In this document: piece by piece, positions 35,741-44,361 of the stretch
Position numbering within the stretch: position 1 is the first letter of the stretch
Layout of the letters: each line of letters opens with the position of its first letter
Source: Clostridia bacterium
GTDB lineage: Bacteria; Bacillota; Clostridia; Oscillospirales; Acutalibacteraceae
DNA length: 64,000 nt
Direction of reading: 5' to 3'
Assembly: GCA_017441385.1 (NCBI GenBank)
Contig: JAFRXY010000043.1
Span: 62,001-126,000 of the forward strand
Made by a program: the position numbers and the translations under genes
Notes under the pieces: model-generated
What the model was told of the DNA's origin: nothing
Database searches by the model: none
Seen by the model: the letters and a program-made list of their open reading frames with translations, nothing else

Positions 35741-36526
35741 TTATCTATCATTCCTCAACTTAGCTGAATAATAACGCAAAAATTCCATCACAGTAGGTGA
35801 TTCCCGTTTGGGATTGATATGCCCCTTGTAACACCGGAGAAGCTCATCGATATCAGAGACATCCCACGCCTTGTCTATGGCTGTCTGCATGGCGTGTTCC
35901 ACGCTCTTGGTCTTTTTGCCGTGCATTTGCGCCACCATATCCGAAACATGCGGAACATATCCGCCGCAGAGTATCTCGATGGCGTCGGCAAGGTAATCGT
36001 AACCCTTATATCGGGGATTGACGGAAATCAGGTTCAGTTCTTCATAAATGCGCTTTTTCAGCGCCTGTCTGTCCTCACGGGAGTCTTCCTCGCCATTCTC
36101 CGGCTGCTCGGTAGAAAAATCCAACTGCATTCCCTCACGCGCGGCAATCAGCAGAAATTCCGCGACAACCGCGGGAGAATGCCCCTCAGAGTGCTTATAA
36201 AACACCCAGCCCGCGCCCAGCTTGCGTGCCAATTCATAGGTCGTCTGGCTGGAATTATTGGTATTAATCACAATATACGGCTTCTTGATTCCTTTCATTT
36301 TTTTGAGTTGAGAAAGGAATGTAATGCCGTTGCCCTCGCCCGAATGCAGTTCCAGATCCAGTACCAGAGCGTCAGGCTGAAGCTCCCGCACGAGTTCCAG
36401 CGCACGGGACGCGCTGTCCGTGGAGGAAACAAGCTCTATTCCGTCGGTTGCGGCAAAGCATGCGGCGAATTCACCGCAGAGTTCCTCATCATCCTCCACA
36501 AGCAATACTCTCAGATCGCTCTGCAT
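35741..36526 (-). CDS. Response regulator with Spo0A-type DNA-binding domain
   Basis: 261 residues. Receiver domain 1-125: acidic pair in VEDDEE (12-13), phosphoacceptor Asp57 in VLDLEL, Thr in VINTNN and Lys in FYKHS. After an acidic linker (about 140-155) comes a Spo0A C-terminal domain: YEELNLISVNPRYKGYDYLADAI, then the recognition-helix region KSVEHAMQTAIDKAW, then INPKRESPTVMEFLRYYSAKLR. Canonical Spo0A has SRVERAIRHAIEVAW there; the differences suggest altered DNA specificity and that this is a paralog, not the master Spo0A. The ATG has AGGGGTG upstream. It is the first gene before three cognate-looking kinases. Which genes it controls is unknown. Confidence 0.88.
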   Translation of the reverse strand: MQSDLRVLLVEDDEELCGEFAACFAATDGIELVSSTDSASRALELVRELQPDALVLDLELHSGEGNGITFLSQLKKMKGIKKPYIVINTNNSSQTTYELARKLGAGWVFYKHSEGHSPAVVAEFLLIAAREGMQLDFSTEQPENGEEDSREDRQALKKRIYEELNLISVNPRYKGYDYLADAIEILCGGYVPHVSDMVAQMHGKKTKSVEHAMQTAIDKAWDVSDIDELLRCYKGHINPKRESPTVMEFLRYYSAKLRNDR

Positions 36527-36547
36527 AATTATTCACCCCTGATATAC

Positions 36548-36576
36548 ATTATACATGATTCAAATATTAAAATCAA
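36548..36576 (-). promoter_or_regulatory. Promoter of the response-regulator gene
   Basis: On the minus strand TTGATT (36576-36571), 17-bp spacer, perfect TATAAT (36553-36548), about 22 bp before the ATG. Confidence 0.75.
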
Positions 36577-36586
36577 TAAAAACCCA

Positions 36587-36601
36587 GAAAAATCTACAAA
36601 T
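36587..36601 (-). promoter_or_regulatory. 0A-box-like motif upstream of the response-regulator promoter
   Basis: TTTGTAGATTTTTC read on the minus strand, ten bases upstream of the -35 box. The same 14 bases recur at 35718-35731. The position suits an activator site. Confidence 0.45.
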
Positions 36602-36650
36602 TTTTCTTATCCCACATATTTCACAGTTTTTCCCATTTTCTGACTCCTGC

Positions 36651-36698
36651 ACAAATACAAAGCCGCCCTCTTTTTGGAGAGGACGGCTTTGTATTTGT
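36651..36698 (-). terminator. Long hairpin, probable terminator
   Basis: A 21-bp stem with one mismatch joins 36651-36671 and 36678-36698 around a T-rich hexaloop. It lies on the downstream side of hslO and just before the response-regulator promoter region. Confidence 0.65.
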
Positions 36699-36740
36699 GG
36701 ATGGGGAACGATATAAAAAGACACAATCTATGTAACGCGC

Positions 36741-36804
36741 TGAAGGAATTGCGGAAACAACCGGCGGCTTGTCCGCAGCAATGACCGCGCGGCTCATTCC
36801 TTCA
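36741..36804. other. Structured intergenic segment, possible small RNA or 3' end
   Basis: TGAAGGAAT (36741-36749) pairs perfectly with ATTCCTTCA (36796-36804). Inside, TGCGGA-ACAA and TTGT-CCGCA (36749-36778) form a second stem. The region between hslO and the response regulator (36527-36936) has no gene; this and the hairpin at 36651-36698 are the only structures seen in it. Confidence 0.4.
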
Positions 36805-36936
36805 ACGGTAAAGATTATATTACAAAAGAATTAAAAAGTCAAGACTAATTTTACAAAAAATGACAAAAAATTTAATGTAATCTATAGCAAATGAACTTTT
36901 TGTGAATATTGCATGAATAATCAGTACTTCGTTGTG

Positions 36937-37845
36937 TTAATTGACCATGTCGTTTTGCCTGAGACGCTGTTCCTGCAAGGTAGCAAGCTCTTCCAGCCGC
37001 TCCCGTGTGACGTAATACTTCTTGTTGCAGAAATGGCAGAGCGCCTCTGCCTTGCCGCTCTCGTCGGCAAGTCCCCGTATCTCGTCGGGCTGCATGGTCA
37101 TAAAGGCTCTTTCCACCCGCTCCTGCGAGCAGTCACAGCGGTATTCCACCTGCTGGCTGTCGAATATCTCCAGCTCAAAGCCGGGAAGGGTTTTCTCCAG
37201 AATCTGTTCGGGGGTGTTGCCGTCAAGCAGCATACGGGTGACGGGAGGCATGGTTTTCAGCATTTCCTCCAGCCGCTCAATCTCACGGTAGTCGGCGGCC
37301 GGCATGAGCTGAATCAGCAGACCGCCCGCTTTGTCGAGCTTCCACAGCCCGTCAAAATGCACGCCGATGCAGAAGATGGTGGGCACCTGCTCGCTGATGG
37401 CGTAATAGGCAGTCAGATCTTCGGCCACTTCCCCGGTAACAAGGGGAATCTGGGAACAGTAGGGCTGCCCGTAGCCGTAATCCTTCATGACCGTGAGGGT
37501 ACCTTCCTTCCCTATTGCGCCTGACACGTCGAGCTGTCCTCTGGCGTTGGGCATCAACAGAAGTCCTGCCTCTTGCGCGTAACCGCGCACGTTACCCTTA
37601 CTGTCCGACACCGCAATGATGGAACCGGCGGGGCCGCCGCCGTTCATCCGCAGAGTGAGGGACGCGTTGTCCTCTTTCAGCTTGTTGCCCATGATGGAAG
37701 CGCCGGTCAGCAGCCTTCCCAGCGCCGATGTGATGACCGGCGTGGTGCGGTGAAGCTCCTGCGCCTTCCGCACGATGTCGGTGGAATCTATCGCCGCCGC
37801 CATTACAAGACCGTCGGCAGTAATACATCTGACTAACTTGCTCAA
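36937..37845 (-). CDS. hslO: Redox-regulated chaperone Hsp33
   Basis: 302 residues. A holdase chaperone activated by oxidative stress, which unfolds its C-terminal zinc switch when cysteines are oxidised. The switch is visible as CDC at about 233-235 and CHFC at about 264-267, the CxC...CxxC tetrad. The N-terminal core has LVRCITADG, ARGQLDVSG-type core motifs and SLTLRMNGGGPAGSIIAVSDSKGNVRGY. ATG 37845 has AAAGGAG upstream. It is followed on the minus strand by an untranslated stretch with two hairpins. The methyltransferase gene lies 20 bases upstream in the same direction, so they are probably co-transcribed. Confidence 0.95.
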   Translation of the reverse strand: MSKLVRCITADGLVMAAAIDSTDIVRKAQELHRTTPVITSALGRLLTGASIMGNKLKEDNASLTLRMNGGGPAGSIIAVSDSKGNVRGYAQEAGLLLMPNARGQLDVSGAIGKEGTLTVMKDYGYGQPYCSQIPLVTGEVAEDLTAYYAISEQVPTIFCIGVHFDGLWKLDKAGGLLIQLMPAADYREIERLEEMLKTMPPVTRMLLDGNTPEQILEKTLPGFELEIFDSQQVEYRCDCSQERVERAFMTMQPDEIRGLADESGKAEALCHFCNKKYYVTRERLEELATLQEQRLRQNDMVN

Positions 37846-37865
37846 TATACTGTTCTCCTTTCGGT

Positions 37866-38600
37866 TTATCTTTTTTTTCCGGCAACGAAGACCATCCTCT
37901 CGCTTTCGGGGGATGGCGGAAGCGAGGTCATGTCGTCATAGGCGGCGAGCAATTGCAGACCTGCTTCTTCGAGCAGGCGTTTGGTTTCTTCAAGGCTATA
38001 AGCCGTTTCGGTAAAAAATTCGCTTTCCCGGAGATAGCTACCGTCAGGCTGCTGTTCAAAGAAATCCAGCATTATTTCCACCCGGCCTTCCCCGCAGTAT
38101 TCATTCTGCCAGACGCAGAAAACGTCCTCGGTTTCATAGACGAAGGCATTGTCCGCGAGGATATGCTCGTGCTTGTAGAGTGTATTCATGTCGAAAACAA
38201 AAACGCCGTCCGGCTCCAGAAACAGAGACACACGGCTAAGAGCAAGCAGCAGCTGCTCCCTGTCTTCAATATGATTCAGGCTGTCGAGTGTGCAGACAAA
38301 GGCATCGATGGTACCGTACATGTCCAGCTCCTGCATGCTCTGGCAGAGGTAGAGAATACTCCCGTCGGACTTCTCACGTGCCTTGCTGAGCATGTTTTCG
38401 GAAAGATCGACCCCTATCACGTCATACCCCTTGGCGGCAAATTCCACCGTCATGCTGCCTGTACCGCAAGCGAGATCCACCAGCAGGCGGGCGTCCGGCT
38501 TGCATTGCTTGATAAGGCCGTCGATATACCTCGCCCGCGCCGGATAATCCACCTCGCCCATCAGCTCGTCGTAATATTCCGCAAAGAGATCGTAGCTCAT
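37866..38600 (-). CDS. SAM-dependent methyltransferase (class I)
   Basis: 244 residues of the Rossmann methyltransferase fold. Motif I is LVDLACGTGSMTVEF, followed by DVIGVDLSENMLSKAREK (motif II with the ribose-binding Asp), FVCTLDSLNHI and LFLEPDGVFVFDMNT (post motifs). The opening MSYDLFAEYYDELMGEVDY is common in small Firmicute methyltransferases of unknown substrate located near yihA or similar genes. It overlaps the YerC gene by four bases (ATGA), implying coupled translation. The substrate cannot be told from sequence. Confidence 0.88.
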   Translation of the reverse strand: MSYDLFAEYYDELMGEVDYPARARYIDGLIKQCKPDARLLVDLACGTGSMTVEFAAKGYDVIGVDLSENMLSKAREKSDGSILYLCQSMQELDMYGTIDAFVCTLDSLNHIEDREQLLLALSRVSLFLEPDGVFVFDMNTLYKHEHILADNAFVYETEDVFCVWQNEYCGEGRVEIMLDFFEQQPDGSYLRESEFFTETAYSLEETKRLLEEAGLQLLAAYDDMTSLPPSPESERMVFVAGKKR

Positions 38601-38932
38601 TGCGGCTCCCCGCCTTGTTCGGGCATCTCTTCCCTGTCGGCTTGATCCAGACGGCTGAAAATCATGTCATAGCCTCCGGTGCCGTAATTGAGCGAACGGT
38701 TGACCCGGCTGATAGTGGCAGTGCTGGCGCCGGTACCGGCCACAATATCGCTGTAGACGTGCTTGTCGCGCAGCATCTTGGCGACCACAGACCGCTGTGA
38801 CATGGCTTTCAGCTCCGCCACCGTGCTGAGGTCTTCAAAGAAGTCGTAACATTCCTCAATGCTTTTGAGTTCGAGAATGCATCGGAAAAGAAAATCCGTA
38901 TGCTTATCTTGCAGTTTTGATTGAGTGCCCAT
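38597..38932 (-). CDS. TrpR-like YerC/YecD family DNA-binding protein
   Basis: 111 residues. Marks of the YerC family are DFLFRCILELKSIEECYDFFEDLSTV, ELKAMSQRSVVAKML and the helix-turn-helix with TGASTATISRVNRSLNYG, closely resembling TrpR DNA-binding helices. The protein ends after the glycine-tyrosine stretch typical of the group. An upstream ATG two codons earlier is too near the GAGG ribosome site; ATG 38932 has the right spacing. It heads a unit with the methyltransferase (four-base overlap) and hslO. The target is unknown. Not the tryptophan repressor itself. Confidence 0.88.
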   Translation of the reverse strand: MGTQSKLQDKHTDFLFRCILELKSIEECYDFFEDLSTVAELKAMSQRSVVAKMLRDKHVYSDIVAGTGASTATISRVNRSLNYGTGGYDMIFSRLDQADREEMPEQGGEPQ

Positions 38933-39135
38933 GATCATTACCTCTGATGATTTCTTTTTTCATTGAAGTTGGATTGTATCAAAAATACATTCCGCCCGCT
39001 GCGTGCCGGAATCCGGTGCTTTAGATATTTAGAAGTTTAGAGCGGTAAATCATCTTATATAATAACACAGTTTTTCGCAAATGTAAAGCATTATTTTTTA
39101 CGGTCAACCTTCATGGATAAAACAAGTTGACGGGT

Positions 39136-39723
39136 TCAGGCTTCCTCCGAAACACATTCCGTGATAATATCCCGCAGTTCCTGCGCTCCCTCCCCCGTCA
39201 CGGCAGAGAAGGGAAGCATGTATTCCAGATCGACGTCCAGCTCGTCGGGGATGGCTGCCAGCCGCTTTTTGCGTTCGGTGGGCTTGAGCTTGTCAATCTT
39301 GGTGAGCACGATCTTCATGGGAAACTGTCCGTCGATGAGGTAATCCAGCATCATCATATCGTCCTTGGAGGCGGGGTGGCGGCTGTCGATAAGCATCACC
39401 ACCAGCCGCAGATCGCGCTCCTGATGGAAATATCCCTCGATCAGCTCCGCCCAGCGCTTCTTCTCGGCGGCGCTGACTTTGGCAAAGCCGTAACCCGGCA
39501 AATCCACCAGCCTCGCGCCCTCGAGATTGTAGAAATTGATGGTCGCCGTCTTGCCCGGCTGCGAGCTGACGCGGGCAAGGCTTTTTCGGTTCAGAATTTT
39601 ATTGATGAGCGAGGACTTGCCGACGTTGGAATGTCCCGCAAAGACCACTTCCGGCATGTCGCCGGGGGGAAGCTGTTCCGACGTTCCGGCGGCAAGTTCG
39701 AAAAAAGCATTCTCAAATTTCAT
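39136..39723 (-). CDS. engB: Ribosome-biogenesis GTPase YihA/YsxC (EngB)
   Basis: 195 residues. A small GTPase needed for assembly of the 50S subunit. The G motifs are GHSNVGKSS (G1), SQPGKTATINF (G2 with Thr), DLPGYG (G3), TKIDK (G4) and FSAVTG (G5). The family opening [13 protein letters not shown] is present. The reading frame continues upstream into the end of lon, but ATG 39723 has GGAGAAGG before it and fits the family start. It overlaps the last codons of lon by 11 bases, so lon and engB are translationally linked, as in many Firmicutes. Confidence 0.95.
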   Translation of the reverse strand: MKFENAFFELAAGTSEQLPPGDMPEVVFAGHSNVGKSSLINKILNRKSLARVSSQPGKTATINFYNLEGARLVDLPGYGFAKVSAAEKKRWAELIEGYFHQERDLRLVVMLIDSRHPASKDDMMMLDYLIDGQFPMKIVLTKIDKLKPTERKKRLAAIPDELDVDLEYMLPFSAVTGEGAQELRDIITECVSEEA

Positions 39724-42163
39724 CCTTCTCCCCCTCGTCTTTGACTTCGGGTTCCTCCGGCTTCGGGTCTGCCTTGTCCCGCTCCGGCTCATCCTTTTTG
39801 CTTTCCTTGCGGGGCTTTGTTGGCTTCGGCGGCTCCGCGAAGGCAATGCGGAACACCTCGTCGATGGTCTTGACGGGAACGAAATGAATCGCGTTCTTCA
39901 CCGTCGGGCTGAATTCCTCGACGTCCCTTTCGTTGGCGGCAGGAATGATCACCGTCTTGATGCCGTTGCGGTAGGCCGCCATGCTCTTTTCCCGCAGGCC
40001 GCCGATGGCCAGCACCCTGCCTGTCAGGGTAATCTCGCCCGTCATGGCGACGTCCCCTCTCATGGGGTTGCCGGTGAGCGCCGACACCATTGCGGTGGCG
40101 AGCGTAATACCGGCGGAAGGGCCGTCCTTGGGCACAGCGCCTTCCGGAACGTGAATGTGTATGTCCTTCGCGTTGAACACGCTGTCATCAATGCCCAGCT
40201 GTCCGGCGCGCTGGCGGATGCAGCTCATGGCGGTCTTGGCCGATTCCTGCATCACGTCGCCCAATTGTCCGGTGACGGAATACTTGCCGTTGCCGTCCAT
40301 TACGGCAACCTCGATTTCCAGCATTTCGCCGCCCACCGACGTCCACGCCAGCCCGTTCGCCAGTCCCGGAATCAATTCCTTCGGGCGTTCGTCCCGCTTG
40401 TATTTGGGCTTGCCCATGTAGCTTTCCAGATTCCTGCCGCTCACGGAAATCTTCTCGGCTTCGCCGGAAACCAGCTTCTTGGCACACTTGCGGCAGAGAG
40501 AGGCAATTTCACGTTCGAGATTGCGCACGCCGGCTTCTCGGGTATAATCCTCTATCAGCCTCGCGATGGCGGTATCGGTGATCTTCACCTTCTTGGAACT
40601 GAGCCCCGTGCGTTCCAGCTGCTTGGGAACGAGGTATTTCTTGGCGATCATCGCCTTCTCCTCATGGGTGTAGCTGGGAAGCTCAATAATCTCCATGCGG
40701 TCGTAGAGCGGGGTAGGAATGGCGCCGATGTTGTTGGCGGTTGTGATGAAAAGCACGCCGCTCAGGTCGAGCGGAATGTCAAGAAAGTGGTCGGTGAAGC
40801 TCCGGTTCTGTTCGGGATCGAGCACTTCCAGCAGCGCGGAGGTCGGGTCGCCCTTGTAGTCGTTGGAGAGCTTGTCTATTTCATCCAGCAGAATCAGGGG
40901 ATTCATGCTGCCGGCTCTCACCACCGCATCCACAATGCGTCCCGGCATGGATCCGAGATAGGTCTTGCGGTGTCCCCTGATTTCGGCTTCGTCCCGCACG
41001 CCGCCCAGCGATACCCGCACGTACTTGCGCCCCATGGCTTCGGCGATGGAACGGGCGATGGATGTCTTGCCCACGCCGGGAGGGCCTTCCAGACAAATGA
41101 TCTGCCCCTTGATGTCGGGCACCAGCGCACGCACGGCGATCAGTTCCAGAATGCGCTCCTTGACCTTTTCCAGTCCGTAGTGGTCGCGATCCAGCACCGC
41201 CGCCGCATCCTTCACGCTGAGATTGTCCTCTGTCCTCACGCCCCACGGAATGGAAAGGCACACGTCGAGATAGCCGCGGATGACCGCCGCTTCCTGCGAA
41301 CCGTAGGGCAGCTTGGCCAGCTTGCGGGTTTCGCGCTTGAGCACGCTCTTTACCTCTTCCTCCGCGTCCAGCTCCTCGATACGATTGTTGTAATTTTCCG
41401 CGTCGCTTTCGGGCGTGCCGCCGTCACCGAGTTCCTCTGAGATAATACGGATTTTCTCTCGGAGATAGTATTCCTTCTGGGACTGATCCATGGCTTTGTT
41501 TGTTTTCTTTTCGATCTCGCGGTCGAGCTTTGCCTGTTCCAGCTCTATCGAAACCGCGTTGATCAGCAGTTTGGCCCTTTCGGTGGAGGAAAGGCAGTTC
41601 AGCATCTTCTGCTTGGTTTGCAGCGGGAAGGGATATATGTAGGCAACCGCGTCTATCAGCCCGCCGAAGCCGCCGCCCCTGCGCTCCATAACGAAATGCA
41701 TGTCCAGTTCCGGCTTTTCCTCAGCGCGGTTGAGCGCCGGAAGAAGCTCCTTGAATAACTTTGCATGAAGAGTGCTGTTGGGGTCTTTTTCCGCCTCGTC
41801 GTTATTATCGTCGGCCGGAATGACGTCCACCCGGGTATAGGACTCGCTGTTATCAGCGGCTGTTACCCACGCGCGGTATTCGCCAGTCACACGGACATGC
41901 ATGCTTTCCTCCTCCGGGTGACGGAGCATCTGGGTGATGGTCGCAACGACGCCGACTCTCGTTGTCACGTCATAGACCGGCTCTCCCTTCTCATTGAGCA
42001 TGATGAAGACACATCTGTCCGCCTTTCTCGCACTGCGTATCGCCTCGATCATCTCCGCGCCGTACACCGTGAACTGATGCGGGCAGCCCGGAAAGGCCAC
42101 CGCGTCGGGCAGCATGATGATGGGCATATTCTTTTTCTGAAATTTATTGGATGTAGTGGCCAT
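39713..42163 (-). CDS. lon: ATP-dependent protease Lon
   Basis: 816 residues. LonA-type: N-terminal substrate domain ([17 protein letters not shown]), helical linker, AAA+ module with Walker [42 protein letters not shown] and Walker [10 protein letters not shown], then the protease domain with GPSAG containing the catalytic Ser and the catalytic Lys in [17 protein letters not shown]. The tail beyond about 780 is a highly charged Lys/Glu/Pro stretch not usual in LonA. ATG 42163 has AGGAG upstream. The clpX gene lies 99 bases upstream in the same direction, with a hairpin between, so lon, clpX and clpP form a protease group with tig. Confidence 0.97.
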   Translation of the reverse strand: MATTSNKFQKKNMPIIMLPDAVAFPGCPHQFTVYGAEMIEAIRSARKADRCVFIMLNEKGEPVYDVTTRVGVVATITQMLRHPEEESMHVRVTGEYRAWVTAADNSESYTRVDVIPADDNNDEAEKDPNSTLHAKLFKELLPALNRAEEKPELDMHFVMERRGGGFGGLIDAVAYIYPFPLQTKQKMLNCLSSTERAKLLINAVSIELEQAKLDREIEKKTNKAMDQSQKEYYLREKIRIISEELGDGGTPESDAENYNNRIEELDAEEEVKSVLKRETRKLAKLPYGSQEAAVIRGYLDVCLSIPWGVRTEDNLSVKDAAAVLDRDHYGLEKVKERILELIAVRALVPDIKGQIICLEGPPGVGKTSIARSIAEAMGRKYVRVSLGGVRDEAEIRGHRKTYLGSMPGRIVDAVVRAGSMNPLILLDEIDKLSNDYKGDPTSALLEVLDPEQNRSFTDHFLDIPLDLSGVLFITTANNIGAIPTPLYDRMEIIELPSYTHEEKAMIAKKYLVPKQLERTGLSSKKVKITDTAIARLIEDYTREAGVRNLEREIASLCRKCAKKLVSGEAEKISVSGRNLESYMGKPKYKRDERPKELIPGLANGLAWTSVGGEMLEIEVAVMDGNGKYSVTGQLGDVMQESAKTAMSCIRQRAGQLGIDDSVFNAKDIHIHVPEGAVPKDGPSAGITLATAMVSALTGNPMRGDVAMTGEITLTGRVLAIGGLREKSMAAYRNGIKTVIIPAANERDVEEFSPTVKNAIHFVPVKTIDEVFRIAFAEPPKPTKPRKESKKDEPERDKADPKPEEPEVKDEGEKDEI

Positions 42164-42204
42164 TTTTTTCCTTCTCCTGAAATAGTGAAGATGAGATAAC
42201 ACAT

Positions 42205-42255
42205 AGGAGGCAGAAGGCAGAAGGTTTCCCTGCTACCTTCTGCCTGCTACCTCCT
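42205..42255 (-). other. Hairpin between clpX and lon
   Basis: GGCAGAAGG (42216-42224) pairs with CCTTCTGCC (42236-42244), extended by AGGAGG/CCTCCT outside an internal loop. There is no T-run, so it may be an attenuator, a processing site or a short repetitive element. Confidence 0.4.
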
Positions 42256-42262
42256 GACTTAC

Positions 42263-43597
42263 TTACGCATCTGCTTTTTTTGCGGTCTTTCTGGCTGTGG
42301 TTTTTTTCGGGGCGGTTATTTTCTCTTCGGAAGGTTCTGCCGATTCCTGCTTATTGTATACAAGCTCCGGTTTGCCGCCTTCGACGCATTCGCGGGTGAT
42401 GATCACCTTTTCCACATTCTCTTCCGACGGAACGGAGAACATGATGGGAGTGAGAATGCCCTCGATGACTCCCCTGATGCCTCTCGCGCCGGTTTTCTGA
42501 TCAAGCGCTTTTTCGGCAATCAGTCCCAGCGCATCTTCCTCAAACTCCAGCTCCACATCGTCCATGTGGAAGAGCGCCTTGTACTGCTTGACAATAGCGT
42601 TCTTCGGCTCGGTCATAATCCGGATAAGCGCCTCCTTGTCAAGCGCCTGCAGCGAGGTCAGCACCGGCAGACGTCCCACCAGTTCGGGGATAAGTCCGAA
42701 CTTCACCAGATCGTGCGGAATGCATTTGGCAATCAGCTCGCTGTAGTCGAGATCGTCCTTGGTGCGGATTTCCGCGCCGAAGCCCAGCGAGGAATTGCCG
42801 ACGCGCTTCTCGATGATCTTCTCTATGCCGTCGAAAGCGCCGCCGCAGATAAAGAGAATGTTTGTCGTGTCGATGGGAATGAATTCCTGCTGCGGGTGCT
42901 TTCTGCCGCCCTGCGGAGGCACATTCGCCACAGTTCCCTCCAGAATTTTCAGCAGCGCCTGCTGCACGCCTTCGCCGCTGACGTCGCGGGTGATGGAGGT
43001 ATTCTCGGATTTGCGGGAAATCTTGTCGATTTCGTCAATATAGATAATACCGCGCTGGGCGCGTTCCACGTCGAAGTCCGCCGCCTGAATCAGACGAAGC
43101 AGGATATTCTCCACGTCCTCACCGACATAGCCCGCTTCGGTGAGGGTGGTCGCGTCGGCGATGGCAAAGGGTACGTTGAGTATCTTGGCAAGCGACTGGG
43201 CGAGGAATGTCTTTCCCACGCCGGTGGGGCCGAGAAGCAGGATATTGCTCTTTTGAAGCTCCACGCCGTCGTCGTTTTTGCCCATAATGCGCTTGTAATG
43301 ATTGTAGACCGCCACTGACAGCGCAATTTTTGCATTATCCTGTCCTATAACGTAACTGTCAAGGTGTTCCTTGATCTCGGCGGGACGCAGAATTTCAAAG
43401 TCCCCCATGGAAAACACTTCATCGTCGTCGTATTCGTCTATATCGTAAAGCCCTTCCTTGCGGAGTATCTGCGAGCAGAGCGAAACGCAGTCGCTGCAGA
43501 TAAAGACGCCCGGACCCTGTACCAGACGAACGCCGTCACTCTCTCCTTTATGGCAGAAGGAGCACCTCGGCTCATCGTTTCTGTCTCTGTACGCCAA
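42263..43597 (-). CDS. clpX: Clp protease ATP-binding subunit ClpX
   Basis: 444 residues. An N-terminal C4 zinc finger CSFC...CSDC (residues 12-36), which recruits substrates and adaptors, is followed by a AAA+ ATPase: Walker [13 protein letters not shown], Walker [10 protein letters not shown], sensor regions, and the GYVGEDVE pore motif. The LGFGAEIR segment carries the IGF-type loop region that docks on ClpP. The C-terminus is Lys/Ala/Thr-rich ([16 protein letters not shown]), longer and more basic than usual. The ClpP gene lies 15 bases upstream on the minus strand, so the two subunits are made together. Confidence 0.97.
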   Translation of the reverse strand: MAYRDRNDEPRCSFCHKGESDGVRLVQGPGVFICSDCVSLCSQILRKEGLYDIDEYDDDEVFSMGDFEILRPAEIKEHLDSYVIGQDNAKIALSVAVYNHYKRIMGKNDDGVELQKSNILLLGPTGVGKTFLAQSLAKILNVPFAIADATTLTEAGYVGEDVENILLRLIQAADFDVERAQRGIIYIDEIDKISRKSENTSITRDVSGEGVQQALLKILEGTVANVPPQGGRKHPQQEFIPIDTTNILFICGGAFDGIEKIIEKRVGNSSLGFGAEIRTKDDLDYSELIAKCIPHDLVKFGLIPELVGRLPVLTSLQALDKEALIRIMTEPKNAIVKQYKALFHMDDVELEFEEDALGLIAEKALDQKTGARGIRGVIEGILTPIMFSVPSEENVEKVIITRECVEGGKPELVYNKQESAEPSEEKITAPKKTTARKTAKKADA

Positions 43598-43611
43598 TCA
43601 GATCACCAATC

Positions 43612-44196
43612 CTATCTCTTGTAGATGACGCGGTCAATCAGACCGTATTCCTTGGCCTCCTCGGCGGACATATAATTGTCGCGCTCGGTGTCGAGGCAGA
43701 TCTGCGAATAGGGCTTGCCTGTGGCAGCCGCCAACATTTCATTGAGCTTCTTCTTGGTCTTGAGAATCTGGTTGGCCTGAATTTCAATATCGGTTGCCTG
43801 ACCCTGCGCGCCGCCCAGAGGCTGATGAATCATGATCTCGCTGTTGGGCAGAGCCAGACGCTTGCCCTTTGCGCCCGCCGCGAGAAGGAAAGCGCCCATG
43901 CTGGCAGCCATGCCCATGCAGATAGTGGAAACATCGCACTTGATATAATTCATGGTATCATAGATAGCAAGGCCGTCCTTCACCGCTCCTCCGGGACTGT
44001 TGATATAAAGGCAGATATCCTTCTTGGGATCCTGTCCCTCCAGATAAAGCAGCTGCGCGGTAACAAGACTGGCAGTAACGCTGTTCACCTCGTCGAATAA
44101 CATGATGATTCTGTCATTGAGCAGGCGGGAATAAATATCGTAAGAACGTTCTCCCCTGCTGGTCTGTTCCACAACGTATGGTACTAAATTGCTCAT
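43612..44196 (-). CDS. clpP: ATP-dependent Clp protease proteolytic subunit ClpP
   Basis: 194 residues. The catalytic triad is in standard position: Ser99 in GMAASMGAF, His124 in IMIHQPLGG and Asp173 in TERDNYM. The tail [15 protein letters not shown] is the standard handle and hydrophobic end. ATG 44196 is followed by [26 protein letters not shown], the normal mature N-terminus. It precedes clpX by 15 bases and follows tig by 166 bases that contain a hairpin. ClpP with ClpX degrades tagged and regulatory proteins in the cytoplasm. Confidence 0.97.
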   Translation of the reverse strand: MSNLVPYVVEQTSRGERSYDIYSRLLNDRIIMLFDEVNSVTASLVTAQLLYLEGQDPKKDICLYINSPGGAVKDGLAIYDTMNYIKCDVSTICMGMAASMGAFLLAAGAKGKRLALPNSEIMIHQPLGGAQGQATDIEIQANQILKTKKKLNEMLAAATGKPYSQICLDTERDNYMSAEEAKEYGLIDRVIYKR

Positions 44197-44224
44197 AAAT
44201 TATCTTCCTTTCCACAATATTCAT

Positions 44225-44283
44225 AATGGCGCATTGCAGATGAATTTTTCTCGCTTTCTCTTCATCTCCTGCAATACGCCGTT
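44225..44283 (-). other. Hairpin between tig and clpP
   Basis: GGCG-C-ATTGCAG and CTGCAAT-A-CGCC pair with one mismatch, extended by ATGAA/TTCAT. No T-run. It may weaken transcription from tig into clpP or shape the messenger. Confidence 0.4.
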
Positions 44284-44361
44284 AATGATTCTTTTCAATT
44301 ATAAATTATATACCTGTATGTTGCAAAGTATTGACGGATATTGTCGGGGGAAACGCAAAAA

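Noticed and set aside
39536-41440. 634-codon plus-strand frame across engB and lon.
   Set aside because: Reverse of Lon; His/Arg/Gly-rich with no motif.
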